Source of the DNA: PALSA-1006 sp964532405
Lineage (GTDB): Bacteria > Pseudomonadota > Gammaproteobacteria > Burkholderiales > Gallionellaceae
Reading direction: 5' to 3'
DNA length: 64,000 nucleotides
Assembly: GCA_964532405.1 (NCBI GenBank)
Contig: CAZHIC010000001.1
Coordinates: 1 to 64,000 of the forward strand
Positions 34,099 to 41,802 of the stretch are shown here, piece by piece. The translations under genes and the position numbers were made by a program. The notes under the pieces are model-generated. The model had not been told where the DNA came from. It saw nothing but the letters and a program-made list of their open reading frames with translations, and did no database searches. Each line of letters begins with the position of its first letter. Positions within the stretch are counted from its first letter, which is position 1.

Positions 34099-34675
34099 TT
34101 CTATTTGCGGGCTGGTCATTTTGTTCATCGCGGGATGCGGCGAAGCGAAACTTCCTTCGCCCTTCAAAGCCGGCGACGTCAGCTCCCAATACGCTCAAGC
34201 CGATTTCCATCTTTTCGATGCGGGCGGGAAATCGCGCAGTCTGGCTGACTTTAGGGGCAAGGTAGTCGCCATGTTCTTCGGCTATACGCATTGTCCCGAC
34301 GTTTGTCCCACTACGCTGGCGGATATGGCGCAGGTGATGCGCCTGCTCGGCAAGGACGCCGATAAGCTGCAAGTGTTGTTCGTGACGCTCGATCCGGGGC
34401 GCGATACGCGCGACTTGCTGGCGCGATATGTGCCGGCCTTTCATGCGGGATTCATAGGGCTGTCGGGCGATGCCGCCGCGACAGCGCAGGCAGCCCAGGC
34501 ATTCGGCGTGATGTACCAGAAGCAAGAGGGCAAGACTGGCGGCTACACCCTAGATCATTCGGCGGGAATCTATTTGATCGCGCCGGATGGCAGGCGGGTG
34601 CTATTGGCGCCCTATCGGCAAAACACCGAATTCTTGATGCAGGACATCAAGCTTTTATGGGCGCTGAACCGATGA
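34085..34675 (+). CDS. SCO1/SenC-family copper chaperone lipoprotein
   Basis: 196 residues. The lipobox LFIAGCGE gives a lipoprotein anchored in the inner membrane facing the periplasm. A thioredoxin fold with the copper site CPDVC (in GYTHCPDVCPTTL) and the third ligand His in TLDHSAGIYLI. SCO1 proteins deliver copper to the CuA centre of cytochrome c oxidase or keep its thiols reduced. Overlaps the SafE-like gene upstream and the histidine kinase downstream, so all three share a transcript. Confidence 0.93.
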   Translation: MLLRNSICGLVILFIAGCGEAKLPSPFKAGDVSSQYAQADFHLFDAGGKSRSLADFRGKVVAMFFGYTHCPDVCPTTLADMAQVMRLLGKDADKLQVLFVTLDPGRDTRDLLARYVPAFHAGFIGLSGDAAATAQAAQAFGVMYQKQEGKTGGYTLDHSAGIYLIAPDGRRVLLAPYRQNTEFLMQDIKLLWALNR

Positions 34676-36462
34676 AAGGCGAGGGCATGCAAATCCCTCC
34701 TTCATGGCTGAACGAAATCAGTTTTCGCATCGACGCGGAGAATTTGCCGATCCGCGCCGAGCAGATTCGCTCCCGTTTGCGTTCCTTTCCCATCATGGTC
34801 GGGAGCCAGTCGCTGATCGAGCCGTTGCTGGTTGTTTTGTTGTGGGGGCATGTATCGCGCGGCGGTTTGCTGGTATGGTTGGGCGTGTTATTGCTGTTGC
34901 ATTTTGCGGAGATGGGGTTGTGGTGGAAGTATCGTTCGTTCGCGCACACGCTCGAACAGTGCCGGGCGTGGAGTCTGGCCTTCAAGGTGTCTGCGGTGGC
35001 GGTTGCCGCGATGTGGGCGGTTGCGGCCATCGGTTTTTTCCCTGCCGAGCTGGCTTATCAGGCGTGGTTTATTTGCGTGATATTGGGAGTGGCGGCCGGT
35101 GCGGTGACGATGAACCCGCTATATCCGCCCGCGTTGTATCTGTTTCTCTCCATCATGCTGTTGCCGACTGTTTTCCGAATCGCCTACGCGAATGATCCGC
35201 TGCATTGGGTAGTTGCCGCGATGCTGGCTGTATTCTTTGTTGTGGTCATTCATTCCGGGCGGCAATTGAGCAGGACATTTTTGGTGTCATTGCGCCAGCG
35301 TGATGAAAATCTTTCACTGGTGGGGCAATTGACGCGGGAAAAATCCCGCGCCGAATCGGCCAGCCGCGAGAAATCGCGCTTTCTGGCGACAGCCAGCCAC
35401 GACTTGCGCCAGCCCTTGCAGGCGTTGATGTTGTTCAGCGACGCTTTGCAGGAACAGGCACTGGAAAAAAAGATGCAACACTTGGCAGGCCAGATCGGCA
35501 AGTCGGTGAATGCGCTGGTGGAAATGTTCGACGAGCTGCTGGATGTGGCAAGGTTGGAGGCGGGGGTCGTGGAGGTGCGCTGGCAGAATTTCGAGTTGCA
35601 GCCGTTGCTGGATCGTTTGTATGTGGATTTGGCGCCGCTCGCGCAGTCGAAAGGGTTGGGCTTCGATATGCCCAGCGGAGAGGGGGTTGTGTATAGCGAT
35701 CCGTTCCTGCTGAGCCGCATCTTGCGCAATCTAATTTCCAATGCCATACGCTACACCGAGCAAGGCAAGGTGAGCATACGTTGCATAGCCGACGCGGACG
35801 GGTTTCGCTTTGTCGTTGCCGATACCGGCATCGGCATCAGTCCCGAGATGCTACCGCACATTTTTGAAGAATATTACCAGGTGGACAACCAGCATCGCGA
35901 CCGGCGCAACGGCTTGGGGCTGGGGCTAGCCATCGTGCGCCGGGTGGAGGACTTGTTGGGATGCAAGGTGAAAGTGAGATCCGAACCGGGACAAGGTTCC
36001 GAATTCAGTTTCGAAGTGCAGCAGGGGAAAATGGAACAACACGTGGTACAGCCTTTCGTTATCACGCATTCCCGCCACGATTTGCGCGGCGTGAGGGTCG
36101 CCCTGGTGGAGGACGACCCGGATATTCGCGAACAGATTGCTGGCCTGATGCGGGGTTGGGGGTGCATGGTGTTCGAGGGCGAGCATGGCGACGAGGTGCT
36201 GCGCAAGCTGGATGTCGCGCGGCGGCCCCCCGATTTGCTGGTGTGCGATTATCGGCTGCCGCAGGGGCTGACGGCGATCCATGTAGTTCAGCGCATGCGC
36301 GAACTGTGGGGGGCTGGCATTCCCGCGCTGGTTGTGACGGGCGATACGGCAGCGGAAGTGTTGCAGGACATCCATGCCAGCGGGGCGATATTGCTGCATA
36401 AGCCCATCGCGCCGGCACATTTGCGTGCCATGATATATTTCGCTTTGCACGGAGAGGGTTGA
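34672..36462 (+). CDS. Hybrid sensor histidine kinase (membrane, HisKA-HATPase-REC)
   Basis: About 596 residues. The N-terminal 40-190 region holds five or six membrane segments (LLVVLLWGHVSRGGLLVWLGVLLLL and following), then a coiled coil, HisKA (FLATASHDLRQPLQAL, phospho-His), HATPase_c (NLISNAIRYTEQGKVS, VADTGIGISPEML, NGLGLGLAIVRRVEDLLG) and a C-terminal receiver (LVEDDPDIREQIAG, Asp in LLVCDYRLPQGL). ATG at 34672 overlaps the SCO1 stop; ATG at 34687 has a better-spaced AAAGG. The LuxR-type regulator 138 bases on is its likely partner. Signal unknown. Confidence 0.9.
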   Translation: MKGEGMQIPPSWLNEISFRIDAENLPIRAEQIRSRLRSFPIMVGSQSLIEPLLVVLLWGHVSRGGLLVWLGVLLLLHFAEMGLWWKYRSFAHTLEQCRAWSLAFKVSAVAVAAMWAVAAIGFFPAELAYQAWFICVILGVAAGAVTMNPLYPPALYLFLSIMLLPTVFRIAYANDPLHWVVAAMLAVFFVVVIHSGRQLSRTFLVSLRQRDENLSLVGQLTREKSRAESASREKSRFLATASHDLRQPLQALMLFSDALQEQALEKKMQHLAGQIGKSVNALVEMFDELLDVARLEAGVVEVRWQNFELQPLLDRLYVDLAPLAQSKGLGFDMPSGEGVVYSDPFLLSRILRNLISNAIRYTEQGKVSIRCIADADGFRFVVADTGIGISPEMLPHIFEEYYQVDNQHRDRRNGLGLGLAIVRRVEDLLGCKVKVRSEPGQGSEFSFEVQQGKMEQHVVQPFVITHSRHDLRGVRVALVEDDPDIREQIAGLMRGWGCMVFEGEHGDEVLRKLDVARRPPDLLVCDYRLPQGLTAIHVVQRMRELWGAGIPALVVTGDTAAEVLQDIHASGAILLHKPIAPAHLRAMIYFALHGEG

Positions 36463-36521
36463 GCTACCGGGCGGGGATGATATGATTGCGAGCAGGGATT
36501 GAAGAGGTTTTTCGCGTTCGT

Positions 36522-36562
36522 TCTTTCTCCCGCTTGCGGGAGAGGGTTAGAGAGAGGGGTTT
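36522..36562. repeat. Intergenic palindromic element before the LuxR-type regulator
   Basis: Hairpin TCTCCCGCTTGCGGGAGA (36526-36543) followed by GGGTTAGAGAGAGGGG. It is the same CCCTCTCCCGCAAGCGGGAG family as the copies inside addB and the amidotransferase gene. It separates the kinase gene from its probable response regulator. Confidence 0.8.
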
Positions 36563-36600
36563 CTTTCTTGCAAGGATTGGGCAAAAGGTAGGGAAAAGGG

Positions 36601-37296
36601 ATGAAAGTTAAGGTCTTGATGGTCGATGACCACGCGCTGTTTCGCGACGGGATGCGCTATGTGCTGCAGCAACTCGCCGACGAGGTCGAGGTGATCGATT
36701 CGGGTGATTTTGTGGATGGGATGAAGCAGGCCGCCAGCAATCCGGATCTGGATCTGGCGCTGCTGGATCTGCATATGCCCGGAAGCGACGGGGCGATATC
36801 GATTCAGGCTTTTCATGCGGCAAACCCGAGCATTCCTTTGGTGGTGGTATCCGGTTCCGATCAGCGCGAAGACATCGAAAAAGTGATGGAATACGGTGCG
36901 ATGGGTTTTATATCGAAAATGTCGTCGAGCAAGATGATGCTGTCGGCATTGCGCATGGTGCTGGACGGCGGTGTCTATCTGCCGCCGCAGCTGTTGCAAC
37001 AAGCGATGGCAGGCATGGATCAAGGGGGGGGCAACGGGGATAAGCGCACCGCCCGTCAAACTAAGAGCGGCTTGACCACACGCCAGATGCAAACGCTGCA
37101 ATTGCTTGCGGACGGCCTGTCCAATAAGGAAATTTCCGAAAAAATGAATCTGGCCGAGGGCACGGTAAAGATCCATACGGCGGCCGTGTATCAGGCGTTG
37201 CGCGTGAGTTCCCGTTTGGAGGCCGTGAGCGCCGCAAGACGCTTGGGTTTCCTTCCCCCGACAGAATCGGATGCCGATGGCGCCGCCGTACAATAG
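36601..37296 (+). CDS. NarL/LuxR-type response regulator
   Basis: 231 residues. Receiver domain at 1-120 (VLMVDDHALFRDGM, phospho-acceptor Asp in LALLDLHMPGSDG, Lys in GFISKMSSS) and a LuxR helix-turn-helix at about 158-220 (LTTRQMQTLQLLADGLSNKEISEKMNLAEGTVKIH). The linker contains an eight-G run (37023-37030 region). Likely controlled by the hybrid kinase upstream. Its last 26 bases overlap the first ATG of ftsK. Confidence 0.93.
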   Translation: MKVKVLMVDDHALFRDGMRYVLQQLADEVEVIDSGDFVDGMKQAASNPDLDLALLDLHMPGSDGAISIQAFHAANPSIPLVVVSGSDQREDIEKVMEYGAMGFISKMSSSKMMLSALRMVLDGGVYLPPQLLQQAMAGMDQGGGNGDKRTARQTKSGLTTRQMQTLQLLADGLSNKEISEKMNLAEGTVKIHTAAVYQALRVSSRLEAVSAARRLGFLPPTESDADGAAVQ

Positions 37297-39553
37297 CGCT
37301 TTGCAGCCGCTTACCGAAAAATTACTCGCCCTGTTGCGCGAATCCCGCTGGCTGCTGCTGGCGGTGACCGCTTTATATTTCATCCTCATCCTTTACGGTT
37401 ATGACCGCGCCGATCCGGCCTGGTCGCACAGCACCAGTGTCGCGGCGATACACAATCCCGGTGGTTTGATCGGCGCATGGTTGGCCGATATCATGCTCTA
37501 TATCTTCGGTTTTTCCGCATGGTGGTGGGTGACGCTGATGTTGCAGCGCGTATGGGCGGGTTACCGCAGCATCCGCGCAGATAGCCTGTTCGGCGAACGT
37601 GCTTTGTGGGTCGTGTTGTTGGGGTTCTTCATCTTGCTATTTTCCAGCAGCGCGTTGGAGGCCTTGCGTCTGTATACATGGAAAGTGGCCTTGCCTCTTG
37701 CCCCCGGCGGCATGTTCGGTGCGATATTGGGTCAGATGTTGGCGCACCTTGTCGGCTACACCGGCGCGACTTTGTTCCTGTTGGCCTTGATGGTGGTGAG
37801 CTTCAGTCTGTTCACCGGGCTGTCGTGGTTGCGCTTTATCGACCGCTTGGGCGAAGTGCTGGAGACCAGTTATCTGTGGGCGCGCAATGCGTGGCAGACG
37901 CGTCAGGACAGACGTATCGGGGAGCAGGCTGTCAGCGAGCGTACTGCGGTGGTGGAGGTGGAAAAGAAACGTGTGGAAGAGCACCAGCCCATCCGCATCG
38001 AATTGCCCGTTGCCGAAGTGCCGCGTTCCACCCGTGTGGAAAAAGAAAAACAAGTGTCGCTGTTTTCTGATATGCCGGATTCGCCGTTGCCGCCGCTGCA
38101 TTTGTTGGATCAGGCAACGCATGCGGTTGCAGTCATGTCAGCCGACACGATGGAATTCACCTCGCGTTTGATCGAGCGCAAGCTGATGGATTTTGGCGTC
38201 GAAGTGAAAGTGGTCGCGGCCTATCCCGGCCCGGTTATCACGCGTTACGAAATTGAACCCGCCGTCGGCGTGAAGGGCAGCCAGATCACCAATCTGGTGA
38301 AAGACCTCGCGCGCGCCTTGTCGGTGGTGAGTATCCGCATGGTCGAGACCATCCCCGGCAAGAGCTATATGGCGTTGGAGTTGCCCAATCCGAAACGGCA
38401 GATGGTGCAGTTGTCCGAAATTCTGGGTTCGCAGGTGTATGCCGACATGAATTCGCCGCTGACCATGGCGATGGGCAAGGACATTTCCGGCAAGCCGGTA
38501 GTCGCCGATCTGGGCAAGATGCCGCATGTGCTGGTGGCGGGCACCACCGGTTCGGGCAAGTCGGTAGGCATCAACGCCATGATCCTGAGTATTCTCTACA
38601 AGGCCACGCCGCAACAAGTGCGCATGTTGTTGATCGACCCCAAGATGTTGGAACTCTCGGTGTACGAAGGCATCCCGCATCTGCTCGCTCCCGTGGTGAC
38701 CGATATGCGCCAAGCCGCATCGGGGCTGAACTGGTGCGTGCAGGAGATGGACAAGCGCTACAAGCTCATGTCGCACTTCGGCGTACGCAACATCGCCGGT
38801 TTCAACCAGAAATTGCGCGAAGCGGTCAAGGCGGGCAAGCCGCTCACCAACCCGTTCACGTTGACGCCGGATAACCCCGAGGCGCTGGAAGAGATGTATT
38901 TGATCGTGGTGTTCATCGACGAGCTGGCCGACCTGATGATGGTGGTGGGCAAGAAAGTGGAGGAGCTCATCGCGCGTCTGGCGCAGAAAGCGCGCGCCTC
39001 CGGCATCCATCTGGTGCTGGCGACACAGCGCCCCTCGGTGGATGTGATCACCGGACTCATCAAAGCCAACGTGCCGACGCGCGTGTCCTTTCAAGTGTCG
39101 AGCAAGATCGACTCGCGCACGATATTGGACCAGATGGGCGCAGAAGCCTTGCTGGGACAAGGCGACATGCTCTATCTGCCGCCGGGAACGGGCTACCCGC
39201 AGCGGATACACGGCGCCTTCGTGTCCGATCAGGAAGTACATCGCGTTATCGAACACCTCAAGTCGCAAGGCGAAGCGAATTACATCGACGGCGTGCTCAC
39301 CTCGATGGAGGAGCAAGGCGACGGCGGTGAACTGGATGGCGGTGCGGATGCCGAAGCCGACCCGCTGTACGACCAAGCGGTGGCCATCGTGCTCAAATCG
39401 CGCCGTGCCTCCATCTCTTTCGTGCAACGCGATCTGCGCATCGGCTATAACCGTGCTGCGCGTCTGATCGAGCAGATGGAAAAGGCGGGTATTGTTTCGC
39501 CGATGCAGAGCAACGGAAATCGCGAAGTGCTGGCTCCCAATCGGGCAGAATAA
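37271..39553 (+). CDS. ftsK: DNA translocase FtsK
   Basis: 760 residues. Four N-terminal membrane segments within residues 20-185 anchor it at the division septum. A linker of about 80 residues follows, then the motor: alpha domain, Walker A AGTTGSGKSVG (near 423-433), Walker B VFIDELADLMM, and HLVLATQRPSVDVITG. The C-terminal gamma winged helix (RRASISFVQRDLRIGYNRAARLIEQMEKAGIVS) reads KOPS sequences. It moves DNA to resolve chromosome dimers with XerCD. The ATG at 37271 lies inside the regulator gene; ATG 37277 is an alternative. Confidence 0.96.
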   Translation: MPMAPPYNSALQPLTEKLLALLRESRWLLLAVTALYFILILYGYDRADPAWSHSTSVAAIHNPGGLIGAWLADIMLYIFGFSAWWWVTLMLQRVWAGYRSIRADSLFGERALWVVLLGFFILLFSSSALEALRLYTWKVALPLAPGGMFGAILGQMLAHLVGYTGATLFLLALMVVSFSLFTGLSWLRFIDRLGEVLETSYLWARNAWQTRQDRRIGEQAVSERTAVVEVEKKRVEEHQPIRIELPVAEVPRSTRVEKEKQVSLFSDMPDSPLPPLHLLDQATHAVAVMSADTMEFTSRLIERKLMDFGVEVKVVAAYPGPVITRYEIEPAVGVKGSQITNLVKDLARALSVVSIRMVETIPGKSYMALELPNPKRQMVQLSEILGSQVYADMNSPLTMAMGKDISGKPVVADLGKMPHVLVAGTTGSGKSVGINAMILSILYKATPQQVRMLLIDPKMLELSVYEGIPHLLAPVVTDMRQAASGLNWCVQEMDKRYKLMSHFGVRNIAGFNQKLREAVKAGKPLTNPFTLTPDNPEALEEMYLIVVFIDELADLMMVVGKKVEELIARLAQKARASGIHLVLATQRPSVDVITGLIKANVPTRVSFQVSSKIDSRTILDQMGAEALLGQGDMLYLPPGTGYPQRIHGAFVSDQEVHRVIEHLKSQGEANYIDGVLTSMEEQGDGGELDGGADAEADPLYDQAVAIVLKSRRASISFVQRDLRIGYNRAARLIEQMEKAGIVSPMQSNGNREVLAPNRAE

Positions 39554-39649
39554 CCCCTTCCAGCCGCCCCTGATTCGGCAAGCTCAGACAGGCTTGTCAG
39601 GGGAGGCGCGGTGCGCTCCCTCCCTGACAAGGGAGGGTTGGGAGGGGTT
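39552..39649. repeat. Intergenic palindromic element between ftsK and lolA
   Basis: It starts at the ftsK stop with AACCCCTTCCAGCCGCCCCT and ends CTCCCTGACAAGGGAGGGTT then GGGAGGGGTT. Arms are imperfect inverted repeats of the same family as 13799-13891. It also contains GGCAAGCTCAGACAGGCTTG, related to the rarA-type palindrome. Confidence 0.8.
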
Positions 39650-39681
39650 AGAAACGCAGAACAAATCTCAGGAATATAAAA

Positions 39682-40293
39682 ATGCAGAAGTTATTAGCCC
39701 TATTGTTTTTTGCCTTGCCAATCGCAGCCCACGCCACCGCCACCGACAAGCTGAAAACCTTTATCGCCGCCACGCACTCCGCGCAGGCAAACTTCACCCA
39801 AGAAGTGCAAGACAAAAGCGGCAAGCGTATCCAAAGCGCATCCGGCACTATGCAGTTTGTGCGTCCCGGTAAATTTCGCTGGGTGTATCAAAAGCCGTAC
39901 GAGCAAATCATCGTGGGCGACGGAAAAAAATTCTGGCTGTATGACGTGGACTTGAATCAAGTCACGGTGAAAAGATTGGATGCTGCACTATCGAGTAGTC
40001 CCGCAGCACTGCTCTCCGGCAGCAACGAAATTGAGCGCAGTTTTGTATTGAAAGACCTAGATGCACGCCAAGATTTGGAATGGTTGCAAGCCACACCGAA
40101 ATCCGCCGAGACCAACTTCGATCAAATACTCATGGCATTCAACGCCAAAGCGGAACTGGTGGTAATGGAGTTGCATGATGCTTACGGGCACCGCACCGTG
40201 TTGCGATTCTCTGAACTGAAAAGCAATCCTTCGTTGTCGCCGCAGTTGTTCAAATTCGTACCACCCAAGGGCGCGGATGTGCTGGGGGAGTAG
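39682..40293 (+). CDS. lolA: Outer-membrane lipoprotein carrier LolA
   Basis: 203 residues. Signal peptide MQKLLALLFFALPIAAHATA; then the LolA pattern KLKTFIAATHSAQANFTQEVQDKSG, GTMQFVRPGKFRWVYQKPYEQIIVGDGKKFWLYDVDLNQVTVK. The periplasmic chaperone carries lipoproteins from LolCDE to LolB. AGGA lies 9 bases before the ATG. Sits in the conserved ftsK-lolA-rarA-serS order, but a foreign insertion of about 1.5 kb follows it here. Confidence 0.95.
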   Translation: MQKLLALLFFALPIAAHATATDKLKTFIAATHSAQANFTQEVQDKSGKRIQSASGTMQFVRPGKFRWVYQKPYEQIIVGDGKKFWLYDVDLNQVTVKRLDAALSSSPAALLSGSNEIERSFVLKDLDARQDLEWLQATPKSAETNFDQILMAFNAKAELVVMELHDAYGHRTVLRFSELKSNPSLSPQLFKFVPPKGADVLGE

Positions 40294-40297
40294 CTGA

Positions 40298-40393
40298 ATG
40301 GCTAAACTGTATGACTTAACTCCCGAAGAAATCTCCATTGTTGAAGGTAAGGCGGCGCAACAGTCGCCAGCGATAGCAGGAGGTGGCGAATGA
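40298..40393 (+). pseudogene. Remnant of a restriction-modification gene C-terminus
   Basis: A 31-codon frame, MAKLYDLTPEEISIVEGKAAQQ, matches the closing LYxLTxEEIxIVEG motif of type IIG/TaqI-like restriction-methyltransferase proteins. Nothing upstream encodes the rest, since lolA ends 5 bases before. It is best read as the leftover tail of a lost restriction gene. Confidence 0.6.
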
Positions 40394-40425
40394 AAAATCA
40401 CACCATCAATGCCAAAGGCGGTGAC

Positions 40426-40457
40426 TTCTAAACCCCTCGAATTCGAGGGGTTTAGAA
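40426..40457. repeat. Perfect 32-bp palindrome
   Basis: Sixteen bases, TTCTAAACCCCTCGAA, followed directly by their exact reverse complement with no loop. Lies 130 bases before the DUF1016 gene. It has only a GTT after the stem, so it is not an ordinary terminator; it could be a protein-binding or cruciform site. Confidence 0.85.
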
Positions 40458-40587
40458 GTTGGGCGGCTGTGAAGGTTTCATGTGTATAGAAATACGATTG
40501 AGTTTTAGGGGGGTAACCCCGATTTTAATTACGGCGAATTCGCCACAATTAAAAATCAGTTAGTTTGTTCGAGAAGAGGTTTGAGTT

Positions 40588-41802
40588 ATGGCAACCAAGA
40601 CTAAAAAATCTATCCCTGCCCCCACCGCCAGCGCGCCGCTGTACGGGCGAGTGCGTGAGATTTTGGAGTCAGCCCGCAGCAATGTTGCCCGCACGGTGAA
40701 CACCACGCAGGTGATTGCAAATTGGTTGATCGGGCGGGAGATTGTGGAGGAGGAGCAGCGAGGAAGTCGGCGTGCGGATTACGGCCAGCAATTGATGTCG
40801 CAACTATCAGAGGCGCTGACGAATGCGTACGGACGAGGCTGGTCGGTTCAGAATCTTTTTTACATGAAACAGTTTTACCTGAGCTATCCGCGCTTGTTGA
40901 CGGCGGGAGGAATTCTCCACGCAGTGAGTGGAGAATTCTCCGGGGCTGCAATACTCCACGCAGTGAGTGGAGAATCTGCACTTAAAACGGTATCGCCAAA
41001 TGTTGCTTGGCTGCCGGGGGAGCTAAATCCAAATCTATCTTGGACGCATTACCGTACTTTACTTCGCGTGAGTCGCGCTGAGGCTCAAGCGTTCTATGAG
41101 ATTGAGGTAGGCAAAAACAACTGGTCTGCGCGTGAGCTGGAGCGACAGATAAACAGCTTGTTGTTTGACCGCTTGGCTAAAAGTAAAGACAAAAAAGGGC
41201 TCGTGCGCATGGCTTCTCATGGGCAGGAGGTATTGCAGCCGATTGATGTACTGAAAGACCCCGTGGTGTTGGAATTTCTTGATTTGCCCGAGTCGCCGCG
41301 CTTGGTGGAATCGAAACTAGAACAGGCGCTGATTGGTAATCTGGAAACCTTCCTGATGGAGTTGGGCAAAGGCTTTGCGTTTGTGTCGCGACAGGAACGT
41401 ATCACGCTGGATGGCGACCACTTCTACATTGATTTGGTTTTTTACCACACGGTGTTGAAGTGTTTTGTGCTGATTGATTTGAAAGTGGGAAAGTTGACGC
41501 ATGCCGACCTTGGGCAGATTCAGTTTTATGTGAATTACTATGACCGCGAACGGCGCACCGAGGGTGATAGCCCGACCTTGGGTTTGATCTTGTGTCCCGA
41601 CAAAAATGATGCCGTGGTGAGGTACACGCTGGGCGAGCAGGAAGAGCGCAACATTTTTACGAGTCGTTATCAGTTCCATTTGCCTACCGTTGAAGAGCTT
41701 GAGAATGAGTTGCGGCGAGAGCTGCGGTATTTGGTGCCATCAGCCAGTGCTGCGGAGGCTGCGCCGAAACAACGCAGGAAGAGCAAAGGAAAGGCAGAGT
41801 GA
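40588..41802 (+). CDS. DUF1016/YhcG-type PD-(D/E)XK nuclease
   Basis: 404 residues. An N-terminal DUF1016_N region (YGRVREILESARSNVARTVNTTQVIANWLIGREIVEEEQRG, GWSVQNLFYMKQFYLSYPRLL) precedes a YhcG-type nuclease domain (LDGDHFYIDLVFYHTVLKCFVLIDLKVGKL with catalytic Asp and D-x-K; ILCPDKNDAVVRY). These proteins are common in mobile and restriction-associated islands; function unproven. Residues about 108-130 come from two tandem hairpin repeats. Stop overlaps the rarA GTG. Lies between lolA and rarA, which are normally adjacent, so it is an insertion. Confidence 0.88.
   Translation: MATKTKKSIPAPTASAPLYGRVREILESARSNVARTVNTTQVIANWLIGREIVEEEQRGSRRADYGQQLMSQLSEALTNAYGRGWSVQNLFYMKQFYLSYPRLLTAGGILHAVSGEFSGAAILHAVSGESALKTVSPNVAWLPGELNPNLSWTHYRTLLRVSRAEAQAFYEIEVGKNNWSARELERQINSLLFDRLAKSKDKKGLVRMASHGQEVLQPIDVLKDPVVLEFLDLPESPRLVESKLEQALIGNLETFLMELGKGFAFVSRQERITLDGDHFYIDLVFYHTVLKCFVLIDLKVGKLTHADLGQIQFYVNYYDRERRTEGDSPTLGLILCPDKNDAVVRYTLGEQEERNIFTSRYQFHLPTVEELENELRRELRYLVPSASAAEAAPKQRRKSKGKAE
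40910..40975 (+). repeat. In-frame tandem hairpin repeat in the DUF1016 gene
   Basis: Two direct copies of CTCCACGCAGTGAGTGGAGA, each a stem-loop (arms CTCCAC/GTGGAG; GAATTCTCCAC/GTGGAGAATTC for the first), at 40910-40938 and 40951-40975. They encode a doubled ILHAVSGE peptide. Confidence 0.85.
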
